Source of the DNA: Granulosicoccus sp045110515
GTDB lineage: Bacteria > Pseudomonadota > Gammaproteobacteria > Granulosicoccales > Granulosicoccaceae
Assembly (NCBI GenBank): GCA_045110515.1
Contig: JBGCGD010000051.1
Coordinates: 1 to 64,000, forward strand
Reading direction: 5' to 3'
Length of the DNA: 64,000 nucleotides
Positions 1 to 8,637 of this stretch are shown one piece after another. The notes below the pieces were generated by a model. That model saw only the letters and a program-made list of their open reading frames with translations, was not told the DNA's origin and did not search any database. A program made the position numbers and the translations under genes. The first letter of the stretch is position 1. Every line of letters begins with the position of its first letter.

Positions 1-255
1 TTGTTCGAACGTATTCCGTATTGGAACATCCGTTCCGCTAGTACCAATAAGATTACTAGCTCGGAAGTTCGTCGTTAGTTGTGTATTGTTTTGGAGACTG
101 GCAAGCGACGGCTAAGGCACCAACCAAGCGTTACCACACTAAGTACAATTAGCATTCAACCGGAGCGCTGGAGACTACTAAGGCTCCTCCCCGCCCACAA
201 TTGATCGAGGAAGCACAACCGTCAATTCAGCTGATGCTGCGAGTAGTTGTGCCCA
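1..255. other. No recognisable gene at the left edge
   Basis: I see no convincing coding region, RNA gene or strong hairpin here. It lies downstream of a truncated minus-strand gene and is probably non-coding or further gene debris. Confidence 0.4.
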
Positions 256-720
256 TTACTCCAAGACCGCTTTGAGCAGAGACACTGATTGTTCCAACGC
301 GAGTTTAGGATTGAGCCCGTATCGACCGGCTGTCATCTCTAGTGTGAGTAATCCGTTGAAGCCTTGGCCATCCATGTAGTGAAGATATTTCTCCATCGGA
401 AGCTCTCCATCGCCCCATGCCAAATGAGAGACAGAGCGAGGAACTGCATCGACGAAGTGGCAATGGATTATCGTATCGCCATAAAGGTCAAAATGGTCTT
501 CAGGTTCTTCCCCCGCAATCGCCATCGCACCAGTGTCCAAGGTAGTCTTCAAGTTAGATGAATCAACCTCGTCCAGGATTCTTCTTACATCTGGAGCCGT
601 TAGAACAAGGTTCGTTTCCTGGGGCTTTAACGACTCCGTCACGCAAAGTACACCGAGCGACTGCGCGTAGGAGACGATTTCCCTGAGTGCCTCGATTGAT
701 CGACACAGGGGCATAGCCAA
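256..720 (-). pseudogene. Truncated sugar phosphate isomerase/epimerase (xylose-isomerase-like TIM barrel), C-terminal half
   Basis: The product would be about 154 residues and resembles the C-terminal half of AP-endonuclease-2/IolE-type TIM-barrel sugar isomerases and epimerases, which are normally about 270-300 residues. Family-like features include a TLDTGAMA stretch (about residues 59-66), GDTIIHCHFVD (about 81-91) and LTLEM near residue 125, the places where metal-binding Asp, His and Glu side chains sit in this fold. The N-terminal strands are absent. In this frame a TAG stands immediately before the only possible start (TTG at 720). The sequence just upstream, in another frame, encodes the start of an acetyltransferase. 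I infer a deletion that joined two unrelated genes, leaving this piece without its promoter and N-terminus. The substrate cannot be deduced. Confidence 0.7.
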
Positions 721-910
721 CTACTTCGTCAGTGTCGACGGCGACCAACCAGTCGTGAGTATCTAAAACTGCATTAATTCGATTTGAAATATCGTCGGTA
801 CTTGGAGTTTCAATTTCAAATGAAATAGCTGTATGTTCAACAATTGGCCTATATATATCCAGTATTTGGTCCGCATCCGATTCAGTGGCTTGTCGTATTT
901 GAATGTTCAT
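712..910 (-). pseudogene. N-terminal fragment of a GNAT acetyltransferase (phosphinothricin-acetyltransferase-like)
   Basis: The first 66 or so codons after the ATG at 910 read like the start of a Pat/Bar-type GNAT N-acetyltransferase: IRQATESDADQILDIY, then a conserved FEIETPS segment and WLVAVDTDEVVGYA, the strand before the acetyl-CoA site. After GYA (near 712) the family similarity stops, and the DNA matches the isomerase fragment in a different frame. The formal open frame continues to 563, but that tail is the isomerase sequence read out of frame. The acetyl-CoA-binding motif is missing, so the product should be inactive. Confidence 0.7.
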
Positions 911-1010
911 GTGCGATGGGATAAATTTAGCTGACTGGAAGTTTTATTTTTGGGCTTGTTGACAATGCCATGAATGTTCAACTCGTGACAAACAATGCTG
1001 CCTTGGTTCT

Positions 1011-1715
1011 CTAACTATTCTGCATTTTCTCTTTTATCCAAACTCTCAGATCTCCAATTTTTTCAAAACCAAATACAGACAATGTAGCTATTTCGTTCTC
1101 ATCGCCATACCCAACAATCCCTTTCGATGAATGCGTCTCGACCACGGCAGCCAGGCAGGTTAACAACGCATCCCCCGTACCAAAAATATTTGAGATACCC
1201 ACGCTCCCCTCGCTGTGGTTTATCACTAGCCCAGATAAGACATCACCCCCTTGTGTAGCGTAAATGAGCTCGACGCACTCATCAGCGGCTATCGAGGAAT
1301 TGAATATTCCGTCTCCTTGCCCCCAGCCCGAGACCCAGTACCGCAAATCGGCCTGACTATTCACGGTTCTTAACTCGAGTTTTGACTCTTTGTGTTTCGT
1401 TACATTCTTGCCTGGCGGACGACAATACCAATGGGCCTGAAAAGCGGACCTGAACCCAAGATCTTCTAATTTAAGTTCGTCAAAGCTATTTTTAACGCCC
1501 GAACCAGCAGGCAAATTAGGCGCGATAGACTCAATGACGTCATCAATCTGAATGCCCTTCTGCATGGTGATAACGTTTGGGTAAAAACGTGGCATGGAGT
1601 ACCCAGTGCTCCATACCGACTCGTTGTAATTGGTTGCGACTCCGTGAGCAGTAGCCATTGCAGTGCACAAGTTTGCGTTATTAACAACTGCTTCTTTCAG
1701 CCAACGTTTCTCCAT
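1011..1715 (-). CDS. Hypothetical protein with a GNAT-like C-terminus
   Basis: This encodes 234 residues from an ATG at 1715. I do not recognise the family firmly. The C-terminal part (ISNIFGTGDALLTCLAA, GIVGYGDENEIATLSVFGF, LRVWIKE) has the rhythm of a GNAT acetyltransferase: small residues where acetyl-CoA would bind, then an A..FGFEKIGDLRVW strand resembling the common 'GF..vG.lrvW' ending. The N-terminal half carries aromatic residues (YNESVWSTGY, FYPNVIT) typical of stand-alone GNATs that assess small metabolites. There is no signal peptide or membrane segment. It stands alone next to a second, broken GNAT. The acetyltransferase call is inference from motif style only. Confidence 0.6.
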   Translation of the reverse strand: MEKRWLKEAVVNNANLCTAMATAHGVATNYNESVWSTGYSMPRFYPNVITMQKGIQIDDVIESIAPNLPAGSGVKNSFDELKLEDLGFRSAFQAHWYCRPPGKNVTKHKESKLELRTVNSQADLRYWVSGWGQGDGIFNSSIAADECVELIYATQGGDVLSGLVINHSEGSVGISNIFGTGDALLTCLAAVVETHSSKGIVGYGDENEIATLSVFGFEKIGDLRVWIKEKMQNS

Positions 1716-1850
1716 TCGGCGAGATTAACCTACGGTACACATTAGCTCAAGACGCTGGCTGAAACCCGTCAGTCAGGAATCTTGACAACATTCGGCCTCT
1801 GTATTATTTTCAGTCACGCATGGATACTATTCGCAACATAGTTTTAGCCC

Positions 1851-1886
1851 TTAAACCGGTTTCACTTAAACCGGCGCTTAAACCTG
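1851..1886. promoter_or_regulatory. Triple direct repeat TTAAACC(G/T)G upstream of dapA
   Basis: Three copies of a 9-mer lie at 1851-1859, 1866-1874 (both TTAAACCGG) and 1878-1886 (TTAAACCTG), 111-146 bp before the dapA start. A TTGACA at 1782-1787 followed by TATTAT at 1802-1807 is a possible promoter, but its spacing (14 bp) is too short to be convincing. The repeats could be a regulator binding array. The regulator is unknown. Confidence 0.35.
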
Positions 1887-1996
1887 CGCACGCATAGGAT
1901 CCGGCACTCTCCTTTCCATACTCCGGCGGTCCTTTGTGACCCCTGGAATATCCTAGCTTGAAAGTCACATTTGATCGCCTTTACTGAGGATTACTC

Positions 1997-2872
1997 ATGT
2001 TTGAAGGTTCATATGTGGCGCTGATTACGCCAATGATGACAAACGGTGCAGTTGACGAAGCCGCTTTGCATCGTTTGGTCGAATGGCACATTAGCGAAGG
2101 TACTAGCGGTCTGGTTCCAGTTGGAACGACTGGCGAATCCCCAGTATTAACGCATGAAGAGCACTTGCGAGTAATTGAGCTGGTCACCGATCAAGTTGCT
2201 GGTAGAATTCCAGTCATTGCCGGTTGCGGATCTAACAACACAGCAGAGGCGTTGCAACTTCATGAGCATGCATTCCAATCAGGAGCGAACGGCGCGCTTC
2301 ACGTAACCGGCTACTACAACAGGCCTAGTCAGGAAGGGATATACCGGCATTTCGAAGCTCTGAGTGAAAAAAACGATCTTCCCATCATCGTCTACAACAT
2401 TCCCCCAAGAGCAGTCGTTGATATCACAGTGGAGACGATGGCGCGGATTTCTCAACTGCCCACGGTGGTCGGTGTGAAAGATGCGACAACGGATCTCGCA
2501 CGTCCTGCACTAGAAGCCATGCATATAAGCAAGCCGTTTAGTTTTCTGTCTGGAGAGGATGCAACGGCCGTGGCTTACAATGCAGCAGGTGGCAAGGGTT
2601 GTATTTCAGCTACCGCAAACGTAATGCCTGCATATTGCTCAAAAATGCAGAATGCTTGTTTATCAGGTGATTTTCCTACGGCGATGGCTATTCAACGTAA
2701 ACTGATGCCACTCCATGCAGCCCTCTTCGCAGAGCCTAGCCCGGCCGGTATCAAGTACGCATGCTCAAAAATCGGGTTATGTGAGGATCATGTACGACTT
2801 CCGATGGTGCCGATATCTGAAACGACAAAAAATACTATTGATTCAGCTCTTAGTACCTTAGGTGTTATGTAG
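1997..2872 (+). CDS. dapA: 4-hydroxy-tetrahydrodipicolinate synthase
   Basis: This is a 291-residue cytoplasmic (beta/alpha)8 barrel aldolase that condenses pyruvate with aspartate semialdehyde in the diaminopimelate/lysine pathway. The key residues fall at the standard positions: Thr44-Thr45 in PVGTTGES, Tyr106-Tyr107 in TGYYNRPS, Tyr133 and Arg138 in YNIPPR, and the Schiff-base lysine Lys161 in GVKDA. Length is normal. The ATG follows a GAGGA-like ribosome site about 8 bp upstream. It is not in an operon with other lysine genes, so a second dapA elsewhere is possible. DapA-superfamily paralogues act on other keto acids, but the intact Tyr133/Arg138/Lys161 set supports true DapA. Confidence 0.88.
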   Translation: MFEGSYVALITPMMTNGAVDEAALHRLVEWHISEGTSGLVPVGTTGESPVLTHEEHLRVIELVTDQVAGRIPVIAGCGSNNTAEALQLHEHAFQSGANGALHVTGYYNRPSQEGIYRHFEALSEKNDLPIIVYNIPPRAVVDITVETMARISQLPTVVGVKDATTDLARPALEAMHISKPFSFLSGEDATAVAYNAAGGKGCISATANVMPAYCSKMQNACLSGDFPTAMAIQRKLMPLHAALFAEPSPAGIKYACSKIGLCEDHVRLPMVPISETTKNTIDSALSTLGVM

Positions 2873-3131
2873 TTACAGAGACCGTATGATTCACCCGGGC
2901 TGACCTGTCAATCTTAGCTATCGGCGATGGTTTAGTAGGTATGCAAATAAGCTGAATAATGAACGACCAGAGCTTAAAGGCATTTTCGTATCAATGGCTG
3001 AGCCGTACTAGTTTGGTAGTGATAAATTTGTAAGAACACCGTTGAGCGAACTATTGAAAAATAAGACAGTGAGCACTAGACGGATAATCCGAGGTTAAAC
3101 ATTTAGCTATTTTTAGTTAATTGAATATTTA

Positions 3132-3365
3132 ATGAACAAGCAAAAAGCAGTGACCTTTTTTGAATGGTCAGGTTCCATTTTAGCAATGGCATACGCGCTA
3201 CTCATCGCGTCGAACACTGGTAATGAAATCCTCGGATTTTCGTTACTACTGCTATCCGCAGTGCTATTTGGCGCCTGGGGTTTCATTGACAAGCGTTGGG
3301 CATTTTTTGCACTGCAATTCTTTTATGCAGCGTCTGCCATCATGGGTTTAGTCAGATGGAGCTAG
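3132..3365 (+). CDS. Small integral membrane protein of unknown function
   Basis: It encodes 77 residues with two or three hydrophobic helices (about residues 9-26, 33-49 and 56-73) joined by a short GFIDKRW loop. The pattern recalls the small CBU_0592-like membrane protein family, but the match is weak. No enzymatic motif is visible. The start at 3132 has no clear Shine-Dalgarno sequence (the upstream DNA is A/T-rich). It stands alone; the 260 bp before it hold nothing I recognise. Confidence 0.5.
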   Translation: MNKQKAVTFFEWSGSILAMAYALLIASNTGNEILGFSLLLLSAVLFGAWGFIDKRWAFFALQFFYAASAIMGLVRWS

Positions 3366-3411
3366 TAGCAGCTTAGTCCCGATTAATAGTGACATAACGA
3401 TGTCCAGCACA

Positions 3412-4482
3412 CTAAGCAGGCATTTGCTGGGTAGCGCAATGAATACCGCCGCCCACCTCACCAAGCGCATCGACGTTGAGGCTGACAACCTCTCGATTTG
3501 GGTAATGTTGTTGGAGCGCTTCTAAAGCTCTCTCGTCGGCTTCAGCGTCACCAAACTGGGCAGCCACGATTCCACCATTACACGCATAGTAGTTGGCGTA
3601 TGAGGCAACAAATTCTATATCATCCACCCGGCGGTATTCAGGCTCCGATATAACGTCAACGTCTAGATCCGCCGCTAAAAGCGCGTCATAGGTCTCAAGG
3701 GCTGCACGATGAAAAGGATCCTGCCTATCTGGTGTTTGAGGTAAATTAATAAGCACACGCCCAGCCGAGGTAAATCGCGCCAAGCTATCAATATGATAGT
3801 CGGTGATGTCTTCATCCCAAACCCCTGGCGACCAAATCATAGTTTGGGCACCATAAGCAGACAACAATCGCTTTTCTATCTCAGCACGGGAAAGCCCCGG
3901 GTTACGGTTGTCATTCACCCACGAACTTTCATGCGCCATTAGTAGACCATGACCATCATGATCTACACCTCCAGCCTCGCCCACCAATCCACTAGACACT
4001 AACGGAATATCTAGCCGCTTAGAGATGTGTGCTGCTATCTGAGCGTCATTCGAGTGGGTCTGCTTATCCCCCCAACCATTAAATTGCAAATGACTAATAA
4101 CCAATTTGCCGTCGCTATCCTTGGCAAACAACGGACCTGAATCGCGGCACCATAAATCGTCTGTAGGTATGTCCCATAGCTCAACCCCGTTGGACACCAC
4201 ACTGCGTACCTGACGATGATGTTCCTCAGCAGCCAACAGTACGACGGGTTCAAATTCGGAAATTGTATTGGCTATATCAGCGATCGTTTGCTGAATTATT
4301 TCTTGAAATATCCGGTCGCGATAAACACGTCGGCTAACAGGCCATTGCATGAAGGTTCTTTTGTGAGGACTTTCCTCAGGCGGCACATACAGTTTGCTGT
4401 CGCGCATAGGCTGTAAATTTCTACCAAAAACTGTTGAAGCACACAACGCTGCCCCGCCTGCTAATACCTGCCTACGTTTCAT
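3412..4482 (-). CDS. Agmatine deiminase / peptidylarginine-deiminase family enzyme with Tat signal
   Basis: This 356-residue pentein-fold enzyme belongs to the agmatine deiminase/PAD_porph family, whose members hydrolyse a guanidino group to ureido plus ammonia (agmatine to N-carbamoylputrescine). It has a WCRDSGP motif at about 111-117, a DHDGHGLLMAHES stretch, and the catalytic Cys at about 349 in GGGIHCATQQ close to the C-terminus. I start it at the ATG at 4482 because MKRRQVLAGGAALCAS is a twin-arginine signal, so the enzyme is probably exported folded to the periplasm. The longer in-frame start at 4566 would bury that signal. Cytoplasmic AguA has no such signal. The next gene upstream on this strand, 275 bp away, is another guanidino-group pentein enzyme. 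Agmatine as the true substrate is inferred. Confidence 0.82.
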   Translation of the reverse strand: MKRRQVLAGGAALCASTVFGRNLQPMRDSKLYVPPEESPHKRTFMQWPVSRRVYRDRIFQEIIQQTIADIANTISEFEPVVLLAAEEHHRQVRSVVSNGVELWDIPTDDLWCRDSGPLFAKDSDGKLVISHLQFNGWGDKQTHSNDAQIAAHISKRLDIPLVSSGLVGEAGGVDHDGHGLLMAHESSWVNDNRNPGLSRAEIEKRLLSAYGAQTMIWSPGVWDEDITDYHIDSLARFTSAGRVLINLPQTPDRQDPFHRAALETYDALLAADLDVDVISEPEYRRVDDIEFVASYANYYACNGGIVAAQFGDAEADERALEALQQHYPNREVVSLNVDALGEVGGGIHCATQQMPA

Positions 4483-4757
4483 GGAAAAGCCTACGCTCGT
4501 GAGTTCTACTCGGTGATAGTAGCAAGAGAACACACGTGCTAGGCCATCATCACCACTAGCAACCAAAATAGCTCTGAAAGGTAGCTACACGCAGACGATG
4601 AATAGTGGCTCATGATGGCTATTACTGAGTGCCGTAGCCATCAAGGAATAGTCTGTACACTCGATTGCTGGTTGGATCTCAACCACATCGATGAACAATG
4701 GCCGAGGCTTAGCTCACCCCGGCCACATCAGTTTCTCTACAAGCTTCCCTAAAAAGC

Positions 4758-5888
4758 TTAGCCTCTAAGTAACGTGCCGCCCACTTGATTTGGGAAGTAG
4801 TCTTCGCAGCTACCTTCGCGATTGACATCACCGGTTGCGCAGTGCAGACCACCGCCAAACGGATACGCATCACGGAAAGGTACAGGGATGACATTCATGC
4901 CCAGTTTGTCCATTTGATCTTGTTGATAGACCTCACTCGCTTCTACAACAACCGTCTTATGATCGAGTATGAGGCAGTTCATAGATAACCAAGTGCTGGA
5001 ATAGCACAGCGGTGGCGGCTGATTGTGAGAAGGAGGCGCCGCGTCAACAATTTCCCAATCATTCGCTTCAAAAATCTTACGCTGCGCTTCTGGCAACCGA
5101 CGATTCGGGTTGTTAATAATTAAACCTGGACGTAACGGGACGAAGGTCGCATCAATATGAATCGGGTACGGGTCGCCAGGGAAGTTGACAGCGTGAACAC
5201 GATGATCCGGAAAATGACGTTGCAGCCATTCCATGCCTCGGCGGTTGGTTGTTAGACCATGCTGAACAAACAGGTCTTTGCCTAAACGGCAGACGTCAGC
5301 TGCGTCAAACAATGGCTCATGCTCTGTAGTAACAAAGTCCAGTGCAGCAGTACGGCTTAAGCGCTCTTCGATGGTGATTTCGTCGAAATAGCCAGCCTGG
5401 AAAGAGCGTTCATCAAGGCGTGGACGCGGCGCTTGTTCCCAGCGGAAGTTCGGGTCTTCATCGAAATAGCGCTGCATGAGGTCGTGGTAGGCAAGATATT
5501 CGAAGTATCGGCACCGAAATGACATGGGCGCTGAAAGAATCTCACTTCCGATAGTCAACAGGACATCGCGTGGTGGCATACAGCCAAACTGACTGGCTGT
5601 TGAAAAATCGGGAGTATTGACGGCCTGGTTCCACTGAATTGGCGTGGGTCGATCGACTTTGACCCCTCGCTCTTCCAGCGTGGCCGCGAGATGGTCTAGC
5701 TGCGCATTGGCTTTTTCTACGGTCTCCAGAGGGCGCGGGCCCCACATGCCACGCATATCGCTGTCTTCAGGAACTTTGGCCTCTGTAGCCGGCTCGCTGG
5801 GAGGTATGCAGGTATGATCAGCACGACCGACAATGACGTGCTTCAACGGGTCAAATTCATTCCAGGAATTGACAACAGTTTTACTCAT
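4758..5888 (-). CDS. L-arginine:glycine amidinotransferase
   Basis: The 376-residue product belongs to the pentein superfamily AGAT branch, which moves the amidino group of arginine to an amine acceptor (glycine giving guanidinoacetate, or another amine). Catalytic features are present: Asp195 in EPLFDAADV, His244 in YPIHIDATF and Cys350 in FGGGLHCATGDV, followed by the characteristic NREGSCEDYF tail. There is no signal peptide, so it is cytoplasmic. Length is typical of bacterial enzymes. Its neighbour is a deiminase of the same fold, which suggests a small guanidino-compound locus (osmolyte or creatine precursor metabolism). The acceptor amine cannot be read from sequence; cylindrospermopsin-type and StrB-type relatives use others. 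Confidence 0.85.
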   Translation of the reverse strand: MSKTVVNSWNEFDPLKHVIVGRADHTCIPPSEPATEAKVPEDSDMRGMWGPRPLETVEKANAQLDHLAATLEERGVKVDRPTPIQWNQAVNTPDFSTASQFGCMPPRDVLLTIGSEILSAPMSFRCRYFEYLAYHDLMQRYFDEDPNFRWEQAPRPRLDERSFQAGYFDEITIEERLSRTAALDFVTTEHEPLFDAADVCRLGKDLFVQHGLTTNRRGMEWLQRHFPDHRVHAVNFPGDPYPIHIDATFVPLRPGLIINNPNRRLPEAQRKIFEANDWEIVDAAPPSHNQPPPLCYSSTWLSMNCLILDHKTVVVEASEVYQQDQMDKLGMNVIPVPFRDAYPFGGGLHCATGDVNREGSCEDYFPNQVGGTLLRG

Positions 5889-6289
5889 GGGATTGACTCA
5901 ATGCGTAGACAAACGACGGTAGTTTAACCAGATGGACCAAAACGCGTCTTTCTCGCGTACGACACGTATGAGATCTGGGCAATGCCCGCATTATCGCACT
6001 TATAAATTGCCAAAATCCAGAGTCATCGCGACAAGATCCCGGCCCCGCTTTCAGCCACATAAAAAACGGTCAATCATTGCACTCTTGGCCACCCAAAGGC
6101 CGGTTTGCTATGTTAGTTAACAAGCCCCGTTAAGCGGCTAGAATTGAAATCATTCATGGCTTTGTGGGCCACCCCATGACGAGGTATTAGTACCGAAAAA
6201 ATCGTTTAATCGCTCGCCAATTTCAAGCAGAAATACCCCATATACTATGCGCTTAAACGACAACCAATAGCCGTCAAAAAGGATTCTGT
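5889..6289. other. Intergenic region between divergent genes
   Basis: These 400 bp separate the amidinotransferase (minus) from the ThuA lipoprotein (plus), so promoters for both should lie here. I found no hairpin with a T-run and no confident -35/-10 pair. A 62-codon open frame on the plus strand has the composition of random sequence and was not called. Confidence 0.4.
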
Positions 6290-7501
6290 ATGCTCTCGCC
6301 CGTCAATAAACCAGTGCAGCTTGCACTCGTGATGATGTTCACCCTGTTACTACTCGCCGGTTGCTCATCAGGCTCCAGTACCGCACCAACAGCTACCGCT
6401 CCACAAGACCAAAGCTCCGATGGGCCTCCTGCAACAGTCGACGATGGCACAACGACTAATCCGACCGATACGACCATAGAGGTGGATCAATCCATTACGT
6501 CAGTTAACTTCAACATCACCGTCCCTGCATATTCCTCAAATGCCCTTCAAATTAGAATCCTTTGGGGTGATGTGGACTTAAATGCGTCATGGGTCGGCGA
6601 TGAACAATGGTCAGCTTCCACCCAGTTACGCGCCAACACCAGCCATCAATTGCTGGTTACTTTCTCAGATAATAATGGTGAAATTCCATTGGCAAGCTAC
6701 GAACAAACATTGAGTACGGGCAGCAACGATTCCGTTGTCGTTACCGTACTTGATAATCAGTTTGACTCAGCGCGTTGGGATAGCGACAACGATGGTGACA
6801 GCAATCTTGATGAACTACTTGCGGGCACTAACCCTTTAGATTCACCCAAGGTGCTGCTGTTTAGTGAAACTGAAGTGTTTCGTCATGACTCCACCGAAAC
6901 CGCTCTGCTCGCATTAGAGGAAATTGCAGCGGCGGCCAACATACGCAGCGAGCGTGCAAACGATTCTACCGACATCTTTACCCGTGAAAACCTTGCTGAC
7001 TATGATGCGGTAGTCTGGGTGATGACGTCCGGTGATGTACTTAATGCCAGCGAGCAGGCAGCATTCGAAAACTATATACAACTCGGTGGTGGCTATGCCG
7101 GTATTCATGCTGCCAGCTTTACTGAATACGAATGGCCCTGGTACGGACGCCTTGTAGGCGCTTATTTCGATACCCATCCTGAGATACAAATAGCCACGCA
7201 AATAGTGGAAGATGGCGAGCATATCTCCACCGCTCATTTGGGCACGATGTGGACACGTACAGATGAATGGTACGATTACTTAACTAACCCGCGCTCTGAA
7301 GTGAACGTATTGCTTACGTTGGATGAAAACACCTACTCCGGCGGCACTATGGGCAACGATCACCCAAGTGCTTGGTATCACGACTACAATGGCGGACGAT
7401 CCTGGTACACAGGCGGCGGCCATACCGAAGAAAGCTACTCAGAGCCAGACTTCCGGGCTCATTTGTTGGGTGGTTTACGCTATGCAGCAGGCATTGAATG
7501 A
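6290..7501 (+). CDS. Lipoprotein with C-terminal ThuA (trehalose-utilisation, glutamine-amidotransferase-like) domain
   Basis: This 403-residue protein has a lipoprotein signal ending LLLLAGC with acceptor Cys25, so it should be lipid-anchored in the envelope. A Ser/Thr-rich linker (about 26-60) leads to a beta-rich domain (about 62-160). A single acidic calcium-type loop (DSDNDGDSNLDELLAGT, about 163-179) follows, of the thrombospondin-3 style. The C-terminal half (about 187-400) is a ThuA domain: LLFSETEVFRHDST, YDAVVWVMTSGD, GGGYAGIHAAS, WYGRLVGAYFDTHP and the closing WYTGGGHTEESY segment. ThuA domains are linked to sugar catabolism, often beside oxidoreductases; the reaction is usually unproven. 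Its stop overlaps the next start (ATGA), so the two are translationally coupled. Confidence 0.8.
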   Translation: MLSPVNKPVQLALVMMFTLLLLAGCSSGSSTAPTATAPQDQSSDGPPATVDDGTTTNPTDTTIEVDQSITSVNFNITVPAYSSNALQIRILWGDVDLNASWVGDEQWSASTQLRANTSHQLLVTFSDNNGEIPLASYEQTLSTGSNDSVVVTVLDNQFDSARWDSDNDGDSNLDELLAGTNPLDSPKVLLFSETEVFRHDSTETALLALEEIAAAANIRSERANDSTDIFTRENLADYDAVVWVMTSGDVLNASEQAAFENYIQLGGGYAGIHAASFTEYEWPWYGRLVGAYFDTHPEIQIATQIVEDGEHISTAHLGTMWTRTDEWYDYLTNPRSEVNVLLTLDENTYSGGTMGNDHPSAWYHDYNGGRSWYTGGGHTEESYSEPDFRAHLLGGLRYAAGIE

Positions 7502-8622
7502 AACCCGCATCAAATCGATTTGATATTACAGACAACACGGCCACCATGTTGGCTGTCGTGACCACCGGCAACGGTGGATACGACAAATTGGAATACAAGG
7601 CTGTACCCATCCCGGAACCCGGCCCGGATGAAGTACTGCTGCAAGTCTTGGCAGCGGGTGTTAACAACACCGAAATCAATACCCGCTTAGGATGGTATTC
7701 GTCGAGTGTCACTGACAGTACCGATTCCACCGCCAGCGAACAGTCGACAAATTCTGAGCAAAAGGCGGATGGCGGTTGGAGCGAGGCAACCCCTTTTCCC
7801 TTTATTCAAGGCACCGATTGCTGTGGACGGGTTGTCGGCCTAGGTTCACAGGTTTCAGACGAGCTATTGAACTTGCGTGTTTTGGTGCGAGCCTGCATGC
7901 GACCAAACGGCTATGACACTTTTAACAACATCTGGATGGCATCAGATTTTGACGGTGCATTTGCCCAGTATGTAAAGGTACCCGCCAGTGAAGTGTTTCC
8001 CGTTGATTGCGATTGGACGGACGAAGAGCTGGCCACGATTCCGTGTGCCTACGCCACCGCTGAAAATATGCTTCACAGGGCAAACGTTCAGTCTAAAGAT
8101 CATGTGTTAGTCACAGGAGCGTCCGGCGGTGTGGGTTCTGCAACCGTACAGCTTGCTAAGCGCAGAGGCGCTAGTGTGACTGCCGTTTGCAGCGAGTCCA
8201 AAATGGAGCTGGTCAGAACCTTGGGTGCTGATGCAGTCACAAGCCGGGAGACCCAGCTACTAGACACTATTGGCGAGAACTCCATAGACGTGGTTGTTGA
8301 CAACGTGGCCGGCCCTGATTTCCCCTCAATGCTTAAGCTACTAAAACGCGGCGGCAGGTACGCATCATCGGGGGCGATTGCAGGGCCTGTCGTGTCACTT
8401 GATTTGCGGGATATGTACCTGAAAGACATCACGATGTACGGCAGCACCGCCTGGGACGAACCGGTGTTTCCCAATGTGGTGTCCTATATTGAGAACAGTG
8501 AAATTCGTCCGCTCCTTGCTAAAACGTTTCCTTTGGAGAACATCGCTGAAGCACAACAAGAGTTTATGGAGAAAAAGCACTTTGGGAATTTTGTGCTGGT
8601 ACCGCCGGACCCAAATGACTAG
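7498..8622 (+). CDS. Zinc-independent MDR-family alcohol dehydrogenase / quinone oxidoreductase
   Basis: The 374-residue product is a medium-chain dehydrogenase/reductase. It has a GroES-like N-terminus (PGPDEVLLQVLAAGVNNTEIN, about 40-60; FIQGTDCCGRVVGLG, about 102-116) and a Rossmann domain with VTGASGGVGSATVQLAKRRGA (about 204-224). The Cys/His set of zinc ADHs is not apparent, so a quinone-oxidoreductase-like or synaptic-vesicle-VAT1-like NADPH enzyme is most likely. A second possible start (MLAVVTTGNGGYD) lies 15 codons in and fits the family's usual N-terminus; the first ATG is kept because it overlaps the upstream stop. Coupling to a ThuA lipoprotein suggests a shared sugar or polyol oxidation role, but the substrate is unknown. 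Confidence 0.75.
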   Translation: MKPASNRFDITDNTATMLAVVTTGNGGYDKLEYKAVPIPEPGPDEVLLQVLAAGVNNTEINTRLGWYSSSVTDSTDSTASEQSTNSEQKADGGWSEATPFPFIQGTDCCGRVVGLGSQVSDELLNLRVLVRACMRPNGYDTFNNIWMASDFDGAFAQYVKVPASEVFPVDCDWTDEELATIPCAYATAENMLHRANVQSKDHVLVTGASGGVGSATVQLAKRRGASVTAVCSESKMELVRTLGADAVTSRETQLLDTIGENSIDVVVDNVAGPDFPSMLKLLKRGGRYASSGAIAGPVVSLDLRDMYLKDITMYGSTAWDEPVFPNVVSYIENSEIRPLLAKTFPLENIAEAQQEFMEKKHFGNFVLVPPDPND

Positions 8623-8637
8623 TCGGCAGTTTTTACG

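Noticed and set aside
563..711. Continuation of the GNAT reading frame to 563
   Set aside because: The DNA here encodes the isomerase fragment in another frame with clear family text, so the GNAT-frame tail is not real protein.
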